Source: Clavelina lepadiformis
Taxonomy: Eukaryota > Chordata > Ascidiacea > Aplousobranchia > Clavelinidae
Length of the DNA: 64,000 bases
NCBI RefSeq assembly: GCF_947623445.1
Contig: NC_135242.1
Location: 19,654,001 to 19,718,000 of the forward strand
Reading direction: 5' to 3'
Part shown: positions 48,901-61,619 of the stretch, piece after piece
Numbering within the stretch: the stretch's first letter is position 1
Layout: each line of letters opens with the position of its first letter
The notes under the pieces: generated by a model
The model's database searches: none
Seen by the model: the letters and a program-made list of their open reading frames with translations, nothing else
What the model was told of the DNA's origin: nothing
Program-made: the position numbers and the translations under genes

Positions 48901-51900
48901 AAACGACCAGTTATTACTTAGTGAAACGCATTAAAACTCGCCACATAACCACACTGACCACGTAGGCTGTAAACAAAAATGTTTGGCTTTTGCTTGTCAG
49001 ATAAGCCGTAAATATGTATAAATCTATATAAAGCTGCCGAAAAGCATCGTGACTGGTGATCTGGCTGGCTTGTAATAACTACGGAAAACAAAAGTCAAGT
49101 TTCTTGTTAAAGGCGACTTTACTCTGACATTAATCAAACCAAATGACTGTGTAATATATGAAGAGATTTAAAAGCAAACTTGTGTGCTTGTTTGTAACTG
49201 TTGTGCAGAAGGTTAATGAAAACCGCCATAGCACGACAACGGCATTCGAAACACTGCAGTCACATGGCGAATGCCCTTACAGAGTTTATATCCAAAATTT
49301 TACATCACACGTTTTCCGAAAGTTTGCCGTCATCATTGACGCAAAGGAAAGCAAACTTAATTCTTATATAATAAACCAGTAGACCGCAACAATAAGTCAA
49401 TCTTTATGCCTTGGCTCGGCTGACAAGGATTAGTAGGTTTAGCTACACGTCACTGTCTTATTCTTACTTGTTCACAGTAGAGTTTATTTTGCATATGGGA
49501 GTAAATGATGATCTATTTTACGTTACTTGAAATTTGCGGTGGATTACGTGCCCCCGGTCATGCTTGATACAGCAATCTTAGGTCGTTTTAAACTTATCGT
49601 TTGGGTTACTTCATTATTGTTAATGCCAAACGTGTCATCAGAAACAGTCGTTGACTTAGTACTGCAATTTCTCAAGCAATACTTTGCAGATGCCGAATGC
49701 ACAAATATTTCAAATGAAGATCATCAATACAGACACGCATGTTCATTGTTGTCCACCAGCAGCAAATTACTTTGGGGCCCATTAGTTGTGATAATCTTTT
49801 GTCTAAACTGTACGTCAGTCCAGATATTTTCCGCGTGTGTGATATATGGATTTTAGCCTTGTTTGCATGCAGGGTTTGTAGCTTGCCCCACTTTGTTATT
49901 GCCACCTGGTTGTCCCTTGTGTTGCGCCATTGCTATTCTTCAGACAATTAGCTGGACCTGACAAGTTATGGCTGAAAACTTTGCCGAATTTCACGCTTTG
50001 GTGCAGTCGGTTCGCTTCGGTGCATTTTTTTGTTTCGATGTCGTCATGCTTGAAGGCTGGAGACTACAGAAAGAATTTTTCAACTTCTGTTTTTAACCAC
50101 AAGTGTTTCTCTGACATGTCTTCATCGAACATATTATACCTTTAACATAACACAACACATTCACATACTGTATCTATTGGCAGTCGCGTTTAAACGTTGT
50201 TTACATTTTAAATATTATAGTCAGATGTAGGCTTTTTAACTACGGACTTTACAAGTAAATTGTTTTTATTACAGCATGCAAAAATGGTTTTTACAAATCT
50301 GCAAAAGGCAACAAAGACTGCAAGATGTGTCCTGCCTACAGCCTATCCCGCAACGAAGGCGCAACTGTTTGTGACTGCATGTACGGATACTTTCGCTCTC
50401 CCACTGATAGAGCAGATCACCCATGCACCAGTAAGCAATTTCAATTCAATAGTTTTTGCAATAGTTGCTGATTTCAAAGTTTATTCAGCACCGCTAATCT
50501 TCGTAATATAATTGTTTAGTAGGTTCGTATTTTATCGAATTGTGTATGGCGGTTTTTGGTTTTAAACTTGTTTTATGCTTTATTTTGGTCATTGTCGAAC
50601 AGATTGTTCGTGTGACGTGAGCTTTGGTCTACTCTACAACTTTAATAGTTCAAAAGGATATGTCTGCTACCCCTTATGTCCACTTAAAGTGAAGTCTTTC
50701 GGCTAATATTACTCCCCAAATCGTTTGTTAAGGACGTGTCTACCGCTCAGAGTTGCTACAATTTTCAAGTTTTTCTTTTTTCTGAAAGTTTTTTTTCTTG
50801 AGAGACAGAATTAGAGTCTGTCATAAGCTAAGAGAAGAGTTGTTTAATATAGTATCCGATTTAAAGTTTACTGTCTTGTGCAAATCTTCCGGAGAATTTG
50901 AACCCCCATCGCACTTAGTTTGTACACAATAAGCATCAACAACCAGCAAGGAGCTTGTTATGTATTTGTGTGTTCGAAGACCACTGTTTCAAATGAGAAG
51001 CAGAGGGTGTTTTCGTTAAAATATGCAAGAATCCTCCACCAATAAATCGTCTTTGTATTGACGCCTCATTTGCGTCTGCAAAACAAAAGCAGAAGATAAA
51101 TGATTTGCCAAATTCTGCAGCAAATCTAACTACGCTTTTTACCCTTGTAAATAGCTTTGCATGGTGTGGCCTTTTTGAAAATTTGTTCGCGAGCCAAAGT
51201 CGTTTCGCGTGCCCAAGAATGAAGATGCATCCTGGCACGATGGCGGCGGTGTTTCCACTGGACACAGTTCAACAATGTTGCTTGCCTGCGAATAAAGCCA
51301 GAATTGGCCGTGGTGCCAAAAGCTGCCAATCACGCGTTTAATTATTTTAACGAGAAAGATCCGGGTTGCGTGACAATGGCGTCCGGGTTTAGAGATTACG
51401 TCTCAAGCCACAGCGCAAAATTATCAACTGTGCTAAGGCATTGCGTTGGTGGTTCACCTTAATAAAGACAACAATTGTCTATAACTATACAGTCGACATT
51501 TCTTCAGATCGAAGTCTTTGTATCTCTTCATCCCGATTGTTACCTTTTCGTGGTCTCTAGGTTCGCGTTCTTGTTTTGACACAGTGTGGGGCCCCTGAGA
51601 TGAGCATTAGATTGTGCTATTAGTGGGTAATGAAGCAAAATTACTGTTGATTTTGCGGTCGTATCCGTTTCAGCGTTTAGACTGTTATACACTATCGGGT
51701 GATACAGGCTAATGCAGGTAACTAGGCTGTGTTAGGAAAGACTTTTTGTCGTTGTCTATTGCTGTTTGCTTCTAAAACAAGTTGCCCTTAGCGATTTGAT
51801 AAAGGTTATGGTGTTGAAATACGTGCTATTGAACCTCGTCAGTGACACCGTAAATACAAAAGGGAAAAATGTTTGAATGCTTTTTACCGCTATTCGATCA

Positions 51901-54900
51901 GCATTTTTGATTGATTTGAAGCACTGCACGCCTGGAAGAATACCCTGTTGCCGATACCGTACAAGCGTGAACTGACTAACCTGTGTTACGCCCGTGTTTT
52001 CAAGCATGCATTTCGGGTGATATTTTGACCCAAACCTTTAGTAAATAAGTGTAACTGACTTTAATTATATCTGTTACAGAGCCACCAAGCAAACCTATCA
52101 GCCTGTACTCCAAGGTCAACAACACTTCCGTCATTTTGAGCTGGAACCCTCCACTAAATGACGGCGGACGAAGTGACATGACGTACAGGTGACATATTAT
52201 TGTATTATCTGGCTAATGCTTTTTTGAAATAAGTTTGATTTCACTTTTGACTTTCTACCAAAGCAAACCGAAAATTTCCCAAATGTGGTTTTAGAAATCA
52301 CCATTTTGTTGTAAGTCATAGTCAGTAATTGTCACGCCGCCTCCCGCAATTAAACGAATTCGTCACAGGCACGGAGCGTATGTCTGATTGGTTAAACGTT
52401 TCTTTTAGTTTACAATTAAACTGTCGTATATTTCCTGCTTTCTGCGATTGAATTGTTACTTTTTGAAAACCGTAACGTGCCGTAAATGCGAAGGAACCAT
52501 TGAAACATGTTATTATGTAAGTTCAGTTAAGAACGTAGCTCTTCTCAAATTAACTGTTATTTGAAGTAATACACGAAAACATAAACTTTTTTGCTTTTAA
52601 TTATGTGGTAAGGAACCCGTACAACTAACCAGGTACATTGAATCAAATTAGCTTGTGGACAAACCTGAAGCAATGATTGGCAGATTTCTGTTTTCAACGT
52701 CATTTCGTGGAGGCCGACTATTTATAAATCTTGCTTTATTTACACTGTCCATGTGCCGGTAGGCGAAAAACAGCCAGAATAAACAATGTGTTATTACGGG
52801 ATTACCCCAGTCATCTTGCCGTAGCCGCAACTTGACAAGCATAATACACGAAAACTGTTTGGCGACGTAAAAATTTGCAACTTTTTCAAGTTATGCGCTA
52901 ATTTGTTTCGTCTATTTTATTGTCCAACTCAACATCCCACCCACATAGCTTTAGTCTTGCGATGTTTAAATGCAAAGTATGTAGCACACATCCGATATTA
53001 GGCGCATTAAGCCGTTAAGTTATTGTCACAGCTCTTTGGTTTGTTGCCGGTACAGTGACGTGCTAAGTAATGCATTAAAGTCGTTAACCCGTGATATGTT
53101 GATGAGAAAATGATGATTGAAGGAGAAAATGGGACCGAAGAAACCCAAGTTTTTCGAGAAATTCCGAGACTTTGGTTACATTATTTCATGTTAATTTAAT
53201 CAATGTTCGTTAAACTACTGTTAGAATTTTTGTGAACAGTTTTATATTTCTTCTTGTTACGTGTTTTGTTTCAGTTTTTCCTATACAGTGAAACAGTATT
53301 TAATACTTGTTTTTCCAAGTATAATTTAATTGCATGGGGTTTCCCCTGTATACGTACTCTGATGTAAAATGTTTGATCTACCGTTTTGTTTGCGTTCGAT
53401 TAGAGAAATTATGACGATAATTGTCGGTCAGACATTTTAAATTTGTTTTCTACTTTTTGCAATATTTTTCTTTCAACCTGTTTTCAGCAAGCGCTACCGG
53501 TTTATTAACGGTGATATGTTGAGAAATGTTTTAAACAGGGAGAAATCCTTTCTGAAGCCAAAATATTGCTGCATTTCCTTTTTAAGAAAGTAGGCTAAAC
53601 CGCATGAGGGCAAAGGCCAGAATTAATATCTAATTAAACAAACGAGAGGTTCCGATCGGCAGCTTTCTCAATACGTGGGGAATGGTATTGGACCCCTTCT
53701 CATAACACCGGTGTATTGCCATTTATGTTTATACTCGGTGCTGCCCGTTTTATATCAAAGCACCTGCATGCACGTGGTGCGCTAATAGGAGAATATAACT
53801 GCCGTTTCTCTGAAATAAACGTCCTGTACCCAGACGATATCCGGGCTGTTATGTATTGCGATTAGATTGTATTTCGGAAACCTATTGCAAAACGTGTAAT
53901 TAAATAAAATAATTGCAACCTTGTGAAGTTGCATTACGCTATAAACACAAAGCTTCGATTTTAAGAACCATATCATACTAAACCACCTTGAAATTTTTAA
54001 AGAGTTTTTTGTATCGTTCAAATGGTTGCTAAGACTGTTTTGCCAACATCTTGTTTTCTTTTTCAGATTGGATTGTTTAAGATGTCTACCTGGCTTTGAA
54101 AACTGCGCATCTTGCCCCGATAAAGTTCAATACGAACCGAGCAAGCAAGATTTCGTTGCTACAAAAGTTGCCATAAAGAACTTGAGCTCCTACGCGTATT
54201 ATAAATTTCGAGTAAGTTTTTTGCAAAAGCATTTTAAGCGGCTTGTTATAAATTGTATTATGGCTTGAATGGCCGATGAAGCGCAATCCATATTTGTATA
54301 TGGCGACGTTTACATTTTCTCTCCATCTCTATTTTTTTCGTAGAAGTTTTAGTTATGAAATTCTCTAATCATTTTTGAGCTTTTGTTCGGAAGATGTTTG
54401 TTAATCTTCTTTTCTTACTATTTTAATCTGTACTGATTTGACTTTGACCTGTTGACGACTTCTCTCCTATAACTTTCAAATTGTCGATTATTATTTCACA
54501 GGTTTGCGCGGCTAATGCTGTAACTAGTGTTGCAATATCCAGTGGCCACCTCCAGAATAACTGCGCAGAAGTTACGGTAGAAACGAACCAAGCAGGTAAA
54601 TTACGGTGTAGTCAGTCAGCTTGCTTGAACGAGTTTTTCCTTTTACAAAGTTGCGTTTGCATTGCGTTCGGTTTTTACTTTATATTAACTCTGCAGATAG
54701 CGATGTGTAGCTTGCAATTTATGATAAAATCTTTGCCAGAGCTTCTGACGACGCTTAAGAGGTATTATGCAAACTCCCATAAGATCTCTTGCATTTGCTT
54801 AAGCACACGTGTTAGTCGATAAGTAGCTTGCACGTTATCGGCGGTAGAATCGTCCCGGGCATACTTCCTTTGTTTACCAAATTTGCCTCGTGAACAGCTA

Positions 54901-57900
54901 TGCGGCAAAGAATTTACCCCAACTTCTTTGAAACTAAGGCAGACCTGTGAACCCGTAACCTTTTAATATTTGGGTAATAGATTCGACTGTTTTGGGCTCC
55001 ATTGGGGCTTGAATAGCTGTTGGCTGTTAAGATGTTACTGACGTTTGAGCTAAAGGTTGTTCAAAGCGGGTGACGAGAACCATATACAAAGTCCTAGTAA
55101 AACGTAGAGATTTTTATTGACTGACTTGCTGCAGTCTTGAATGCAGTTTCTGAAGAATAAATAAAAAACAATATATTACATTTTAACAAACTCGAAATTC
55201 GACCAAGTCATTTGCTATCGTATTAGCATAGGCGAATTACTATGCTGATGCTTTAGTCTAAACTGATTTGAACTTGGGTCAAAGGTTTATTTGAAGTTAG
55301 ATTAGAATAAGTATATCTGAAATTAGGTCAAAGGTCTTTGCCACTGTGGGTTGTATTCGCTTAGCCACGTTTAATTTTGGAATAAAGGATTGTGCCATTT
55401 GAATACCAACAAAGCATCATCACCAACAAAGCTTAAAATGTGAACCGGTATAGCTAGCTATTCAAAACTTTTTGAGGATTTTGTGGTCATAATTATATTT
55501 TATCATTTTCATTCAATTTATCACAGAAAAGTTTATTCAACTTACCACTTATTTTAATATTTCAGCTCCATCAGCTGTCTTGGACGTAAAAATTGATGAC
55601 GTCACTGAAAACTCTGTTATCGTCAGCTGGGATGAGCCTGACACAACGAACGGGCCAATCCAGGAATATGAGATCACCGTCGACTCTTCCTCTTCTTCTC
55701 TGGATGACAAAGATAGCTTCCCCAAGCGTTTTCGGGTTACCGGTGCCGATAAAACATTCACTGTCACAGATCTCACAAACTCGTCCCCTTATACCATTAA
55801 GGTAAACTATACACACTTAAAAATATGTATAGTTATAAAAATGCATTGTTTACTTAGGTAACGAGCTAATAAAAAGTCAACTTGGGTTAATAACGACGTA
55901 TTAACGATCACAAAACTGTTAGGTACGAGCACGTACTGCGGCAGGGTTCGGACCATACAGTAAAGTTGTTCACGCCGAGACACGGGAAAGGGCAAAAAGT
56001 TCTCCTGGAACACAAAGTCATCTGGACGATGTTCCCGCCCAAAGTGGAATCGAAGTCACACACTTAGCAATTGCTATCGGAGGAGGAGTGCTTCTCGTGA
56101 TCATCGTTGTCGTCGTCATCGTCGTCTGCAAAAAGTAAGTTGTGCGCTCGGGTGGTTGACTTTAGAAAACGTTATTATGAAGGTTTATATATAAGACATG
56201 ATCAATGTCAAGCGATGTTTTTAAAGATCCCGCCACTTTCCGCAAAAGTGTTTGTTAGTGTGCGCTTTCTTGTGTCTCACATTGCAGGCTGTTATCGATA
56301 TTTAATATAACCTGCAGTAGTCACGAAATTTGTCAATTAATACCCAGTTCATGGATTATGTAGGTTTTTCCCAGTAAAGCATTAATTAAAATTATATGAG
56401 GTTACACCCCGCCATTTAAGGCGTTAGAGAATTAACTGATAAACGAGCGGTGGTGACACGAAGTTATGAAATCTTTTTCGGTAGAAATCTTAGCCAGCAG
56501 TTTTTGTTTACTACTCGCAAAAGAATAATGTCTCATCCGTCTCGGTCGCCTTATTTATTAACGTCAATTCAAATATCGTTTACATGGAAAATATAAAGCC
56601 GCTTCTATTGCTGTTTATGGTATAACATTCGCCGTGCAGGTTCGCCAACTCGCCATGGGTTAAATTAAAGCTGATTAGATTAGCTCGCGGCTCGAAATAC
56701 AATTTTAATCCTTTAATTGAAACTGTTCTCACAGGAGGCTGATCAGGCAAAAGAGTTATGCTAATTCCTCTTCCAATCTTTGTCCGATATTCGGCGATTT
56801 AACCTGATCGCGTTTTTGTCGTTTGTTTCCAATAATAGAACGATGACTGGAGCGCCCATGTTAATCGGACCATAGGCGTCAATAAATTAGTGGTTTCAGA
56901 AATTGTTCTATGGCATCATGTTAGAATTTGTGAAAGAAATGTAGAGGAGAAAGTAATCTTGTAATGACTATCTGCTGTAATTGAAAGATAACAAAATTTC
57001 ACCCACAACAACAATGCCACGTTAAAATAGAACCGATGTCACAAAACATAAAACATTTTCTGTAATTGTGAACGATCTCGTTGAACAAATCTGATACGAA
57101 AACATCAACTTGCAGGCGAAACCGGCAGCTCGAAAAGAAGAAACTGGATGCCGAGAAGCAACCAATGTTCAACGGCAATTCTTCCGGCCAATTCAACAGG
57201 ACTTTTGCGTCCGCTCACAAGACCTACATCGACCCAACCACCTATGAGGACCCACACAGAGCGGTCCGGGAATTCACGAAGGAGATTGATGCTTCCTACG
57301 TGAAAATTGAGCAAGTCATTGGCGGAGGTAAGATGCGCTTGAATTCACTAAACGCCTTCGTACCAAGTAACGTCGTTCGCAAAATTCAGTCATTCGAGCC
57401 TAATTCGAATTTTTACGTTCTGGTCTCACCGTCGTTTTTTTTTTGAAAGTTTGAAAACTTATACATTTGCAAATATTGTGCCAGACCTTATGTAAATGTT
57501 GTCTTGTTTTTTGTGGTTAACTTACACGCCATTTCTCAGAAATTTCACGGCTTTTGGCAGTTTAGCGTAGCTGCTAGGTCATAAGAAACATAGTTTTCTC
57601 CGACAACAAAATTCATGTAATTGCTCGGAAATAACTGCGTGCTCTGTATGGCAGCCTGGCCTGCTCACAAACTTAAAAAATTCTGAAAGAATCCGAAGAA
57701 CCGACGTGTTATTCAAGTTAAAAGATCGCGCGTCACTTTCTCGCCTTATCTTGTGTCGGATCGGGCACCCCGTGATATTATCTCCCGTCACGCCATTTTG
57801 TAGCGCCGTGTTTTTTCTTTGAAGCTAATTCGCTGCTATGTGTAGGAGTTAAATCTGATTTTATCTCATTTTTTATTTGTGACCCGCGTAAACTATTTTG

Positions 57901-60900
57901 ACTTTTTTTGGCACCGAGATTGAACGGTGATGTTGCGGAAACAGCAGTCATACGCGGTCGGTGACCAATCAGACGCCACAGTTATATTTTGACGTCATGA
58001 AAGCTTGTTGAAACCAGTTTAATCATCGCATGTGCTTGGTCAATATCTTGTAAACAGGAAAAAGTAGTGGTCGTAGCTCAAATAAGATTCCATTAACTCT
58101 ACGGGATTATTTCTGACTAAGGAAACAAACAGTACGCTTGAGTTGGGTTCGGGTATGAACCGGTCATTTCAAGAAATGCGAACAGTCAACAAAAATCGAC
58201 TTTTCTCGGCCGACTCGCCAAACTAACACAAAAATCTGTCGAAAACTTGCTGTCCTGCATTTTGCTATTTCCTTGTAAACATTGTTTCGTTGTAATAACA
58301 ATAGTCGAATTGTTGTTTGTCGAAGGCGTGGAATTAATTCGTTTTTATCCCGTCGCCAACAGCGATTGTTGTCTAATCATCAATAAATTGCAAAAAGCAA
58401 GACACTGTATACAAGTTTGCGGACTTAATCACCGTGACTCAAAGTATTAGCTTGTGTTGGATATTGTTAAAGCTTCGTTGTTGGCTGCTTTGTCCTGATG
58501 TGAAATCCGTTACAGTCTTCGCTGACTGTTGTTGGGACACTTCTATTTAAAATCTGCTCGTGTTTTGGCTTCGTTGATTAATTGGAGAAGATCATACATT
58601 ATGTGGCATGTGTGCACCTTCTCTTGAAACTCCTTAACCGCTCTTCTCCTTTCAGGAGAATTTGGAGAAGTGTGCAGAGGAAGACTTCAACTTCCCAACA
58701 AGACCGAACACGACATCGCAATCAAAACTCTGAAGTCCGGATACAGCACCCAGCAGAAGTTGGACTTTCTCGGTGAAGCCTCCATCATGGGCCAGTTCGA
58801 TCATCCGAACGTGATCCGACTGGAGGGAGTCGTCACAAAGAGCCGTCCTCTCATGATCATCACTGAGTACATGGAGAACGGATCCCTGGACTCATTTTTA
58901 AGAGTGAGTTTTCTCCCTATAAAAAATTATATTTTGGGCTTTTGCGGCGACGCGATGAAAGTTTTATCTTGGTAGGTCATTTTGAAAGGTTAAAATCTCA
59001 CGACAAACTAATCTGCTTTGATTTCCTGAACTTTTTTCGCACATTTGTAACTTGGTTTTGGTTGCTGGACAATCAGTCGCCAACGGGCCGGTCACAATCG
59101 GTCAAGTTACCGACAGATGGCATCCTTTGACAACTTCACTCAAAACGGGCTAAGCGTAACTGCCTTCAATGATCGGTTTTCATTTAAACAGGTGTTTGTC
59201 AAAACAATGACCGCAAGTGGATATATGATTGACAGTTTCTATTTGCGCGCGCATGGGCCGGCTTAACATCACACGATCATTATATAGGCGTGGAATTACA
59301 ACTTACACGTTTTGAGTAGTATACAACGTACTTTTTGCAATAGACGAGTACATATAAAGAACGGACACTAGACGACATTTTTTCACTGGTACCTATTCGT
59401 GCCCAGCACTATTACAACATTTGTATGATAATTACAGCCAGGCATACCTTTGCTTTAAAGTCAAAGCTAAACAGCGCTAGTTAACTTTAATTTTTTGCCA
59501 TATACGTGATGAAACGTTTCAAGACTATGATTGACACTTGAACCTTTTTGAAGTTTTTTTTATTGAAAAGGGGTTATGGGATATCATTGGTGGCAGTTCA
59601 TATCTTTTCACACATCCTTCTTTATTGACTTAACTGTTTGTACAGCATCTGATAATTTTTTTCTATTCGTACAGAAACACGACAATCAATTTTCAGTCAT
59701 TCAAATGGTTGGAATGCTTCGTAACATCGCAGCCGGCATGAAATATTTGTCAGACATGGGCTACGTCCACCGCGATCTGGCCGCTCGAAACATCCTGGTC
59801 AACGCTCAACTGATCTGCAAAGTGTCCGACTTTGGAATGAGTAGAGTCTTGGAGGAAGATTCGGATGCTGCTTACACCACCAGGGTGAGTAGACTACTCA
59901 TATTCTATCCCTTGGAATCAGAAAAGGTTTTCATATTTTCTTCATTTCTTTGCTGACTTATGTTGACATATGACATATTCGTTTTTTAGGGGGGAAAGAT
60001 TCCGATCCGTTGGACTGCTCCTGAAGCATTCACCTTCCGTAAATTCACTTCGGCCAGTGACGTATGGAGTTACGGCATTGTGATGTGGGAAGTGATGTCA
60101 TACGGAGAACGACCGTACTGGGGAATGTCGAACAGAGATGTGAGTAGAAGCGAATAACTTGTTTACATACTTTGTCGATTTATTTTGTGTAAAATGTTAC
60201 ACTCTAAGAAACAAACTTTCTTTCTTACCTTTACAAATTCTTTTTCTCTCTTAGGTCATGAATGCTGTTGAAACAGGCTACAGACTTCCTGCTCCCATGG
60301 ATTGCCCGCAAGTTCAACACCGTCTGATGCTGGAGTGCTGGAAGAAAGACAGAAATCAACGTCCGAAATTCGGCCAGATTGTCACCTCACTTGATAAGAT
60401 GTTGCGCGATCCAGCCCAACTGAAAGTGAAAGCAGGGAGCGAGTAAGTGATCGAGCACAAAGTCTTCTTACTGAGTCTGGAATCCGCATCCAACATATGG
60501 GTACTGACACTTTTTTATATTTTGTTGCTCAGGAGACCTCGAGTTCTTCCGGACGGAACAGCTCGCCCTGCTTCTTCTCTTGGATCCGCTCTTCCGACAT
60601 CTAGTCAACTTCCTGCATCAAAGGCCATTTCGATTCCGGCTGCTCCTATCGACTCTGGAATCAGTGAGGATATGGATGAAGAGGCTCCGATGCTCGGAGG
60701 AGATGGCGATATTGAAATGAAGGCGGTGAGTCAGTCACCGCATGTGGATATGTCCTCCATGGGAGTGTGGCTCGACAGTCTTGGATTATCTCATTACAAG
60801 GATAACTTCACACGAAATGGATGCACATCTCTGGAGCAAATTGTTCAGTTGAACTCAAGGTGAGGGAATGTTTGCAGTTAGTCTGATGAATGGTTTACAA

Positions 60901-61619
60901 CCAGCGAAAAAAATTTAACTCTCATCTGCTGTATGTATTAAACGTAGGCTTATTGCTCCCACGAATCCATTCAGAATTTAGATGCAGTGATTTCGTTTTT
61001 GTGTAGCCCAGGTGTTTTCATACAAACTCGATAATTTACAAGATATAGGCATAGGCCTGGTAAGTTCACGGTGTCTGGTTATACGCTGAAAATCAAAGGC
61101 TTATAAGTGCATAGCGCATACTTAAGCCTTATTACATAGATCAAAAATCGTACCGACCACTAATACACACTACAAATTGAACATATTTGGAAACTGCTTG
61201 TCAATATATTAGCATAATAGCATAATTGCCTATAGAGTTTCGCCGTTTAATGTTCACCACAAAATCTCGCGTTGCTTTTGGTATTTTTATCCGCCTAGTT
61301 AAGGAGGAATTCAAAACCCACAATAACCTCACGGCACCCTCCTCGCACGCATCTAGCCCCAAACAGCTATATATATTTTATATACCTTCGACGTCCTCGT
61401 GTTATTTTTAATGGAATTTGATCGGAACATGAAGTGAATTAATTCTTTTTATTTTCTTTCACTCTCAGCGATCTCACTCGCATGGGGATCATGGAAGAAC
61501 CCGACCAAGAGAGACTACTCAAGAGCATCCAGGAAGACGCCACCGTTCATTATAGCCGACAACCGGGTCTGCCAACGTACACAGAAAGCAACATGATGCA
61601 CGCTGGTATTTCGGTGTAA
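33826..61619 (+). CDS. Eph: Eph receptor tyrosine kinase, gene B (20 exons, 1088 aa)
   Basis: Paralogue of gene A with canonical Eph architecture. Exons: 33826-33919, 42408-42472, 45184-45341, 45557-45680, 46398-46508, 46984-47142, 47255-47372, 50275-50430, 52080-52188, 54067-54211, 54502-54595, 55566-55801, 55923-56134, 57116-57327, 58656-58903, 59675-59884, 59990-60139, 60255-60442, 60533-60859, 61469-61619. The sum is 3267 nt including TAA, open throughout. All kinase hallmarks are present: K688, E705, HRD 779-781, DFG 799-801, APE 827-829. It differs from A by a longer pre-SAM linker, a phase-0 intron 6 and an 8.5-kb first intron. Expected role: ephrin receptor signalling at cell contacts, forward through the kinase and by clustering through SAM. 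Confidence 0.93.
33920..42407 (+). other. Gene B intron 1 (8.5 kb)
   Basis: Twelve times longer than the matching intron of gene A (690 bp). Open frames are short and without family signatures, so no nested gene is supported. A minus-strand tRNA-B-box-like stretch lies near 37,790-37,865. An intron this long near the 5' end is a natural place for enhancers, but no specific site is claimed. Confidence 0.7.
37790..37865 (-). other. Possible tRNA-derived (SINE-like) fragment
   Basis: On the minus strand the sequence tgtgggttcgaatctcat is a good pol III B box with a T-arm flank, preceded by an A-box-like tggttgcagaacc. A full cloverleaf does not form. It resembles the tRNA head of a SINE, but no tail or target duplication was identified. 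Confidence 0.3.
42408..47142 (+). other. Eph: Gene B exons 2-6: ephrin-binding domain
   Basis: Residues about 32-237. Motifs: [80 protein letters not shown], ending GSCVRNAIT. Exon 6 ends in phase 0 at ACG|GTAAAC, whereas gene A ends this exon in phase 1. Confidence 0.92.
47255..50430 (+). other. Eph: Gene B exons 7-8: cysteine-rich region
   Basis: Residues about 238-329. Exon 7 encodes [16 protein letters not shown], then GSCVCTAGY. Exon 8 encodes [20 protein letters not shown], then [11 protein letters not shown] and HPCT. The intervening intron 7 (47373-50274, 2.9 kb) shows no recognisable feature. Confidence 0.92.
52080..55922 (+). other. Eph: Gene B exons 9-12: fibronectin III domains
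   Basis: The first FN3 (exons 9-11) has [15 protein letters not shown], the four-cysteine insertion [14 protein letters not shown], and [11 protein letters not shown]. The second FN3 (exon 12 into 13) has [20 protein letters not shown], a Ser-rich insertion, [20 protein letters not shown]. The span here ends at the acceptor of exon 13. Exon 12 is 30 nt longer than in gene A, mostly owing to the Ser-rich loop. Confidence 0.92.
55276..55337 (+). promoter_or_regulatory. Two DR1-like nuclear-receptor half-site pairs in gene B intron 11
   Basis: GGGTCA-A-AGGTTT at 55276-55288 and AGGTCA-A-AGGTCT at 55325-55337 are direct repeats with one-base spacing, the arrangement bound by HNF4, RXR and COUP-TF type receptors. 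The second is a near-perfect site. Function is unproven. Confidence 0.35.
55923..57327 (+). other. Eph: Gene B exons 13-14: FN3 end, membrane span and juxtamembrane region
   Basis: The membrane span is at residues about 571-591, very rich in Val and Ile (encoded by a GTC/ATC run near 56100-56127), followed by the basic [12 protein letters not shown]. Exon 14 carries [11 protein letters not shown] with Y631 and Y637. The boundary between exons 13 and 14 lies just inside the membrane in phase 2; in gene A the matching boundary is further downstream in phase 1. Confidence 0.92.
58656..60442 (+). other. Eph: Gene B exons 15-18: tyrosine kinase domain, canonical
   Basis: GGGEFGEV glycine loop (663-670), IAIK with K688, E705, THR gatekeeper in [13 protein letters not shown] (779-786), DFG (799-801), activation-loop Y814, [12 protein letters not shown] (818-829), then [20 protein letters not shown] and the MDCP motif. 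Everything expected of an active Eph kinase is present. Exons 17 (150 nt) and 18 (188 nt) match gene A exactly in length. Confidence 0.94.
60533..61619 (+). other. Eph: Gene B exons 19-20: long linker, SAM domain, PDZ-ligand tail
   Basis: Exon 19 (327 nt against 153 in gene A) starts with about 58 extra residues, first Ser/Pro/Ala-rich, then acidic ([11 protein letters not shown]). The SAM domain follows ([28 protein letters not shown]; then DLTRMGI and ERLLKSIQ in exon 20). The tail after SAM has two tyrosines and ends GISV, with TAA at 61617-61619. Confidence 0.92.

Noticed and set aside
55549..55816. Minus-strand open frames opposite gene B exon 12
   Set aside because: Shadows of the FN3 exon on the plus strand.
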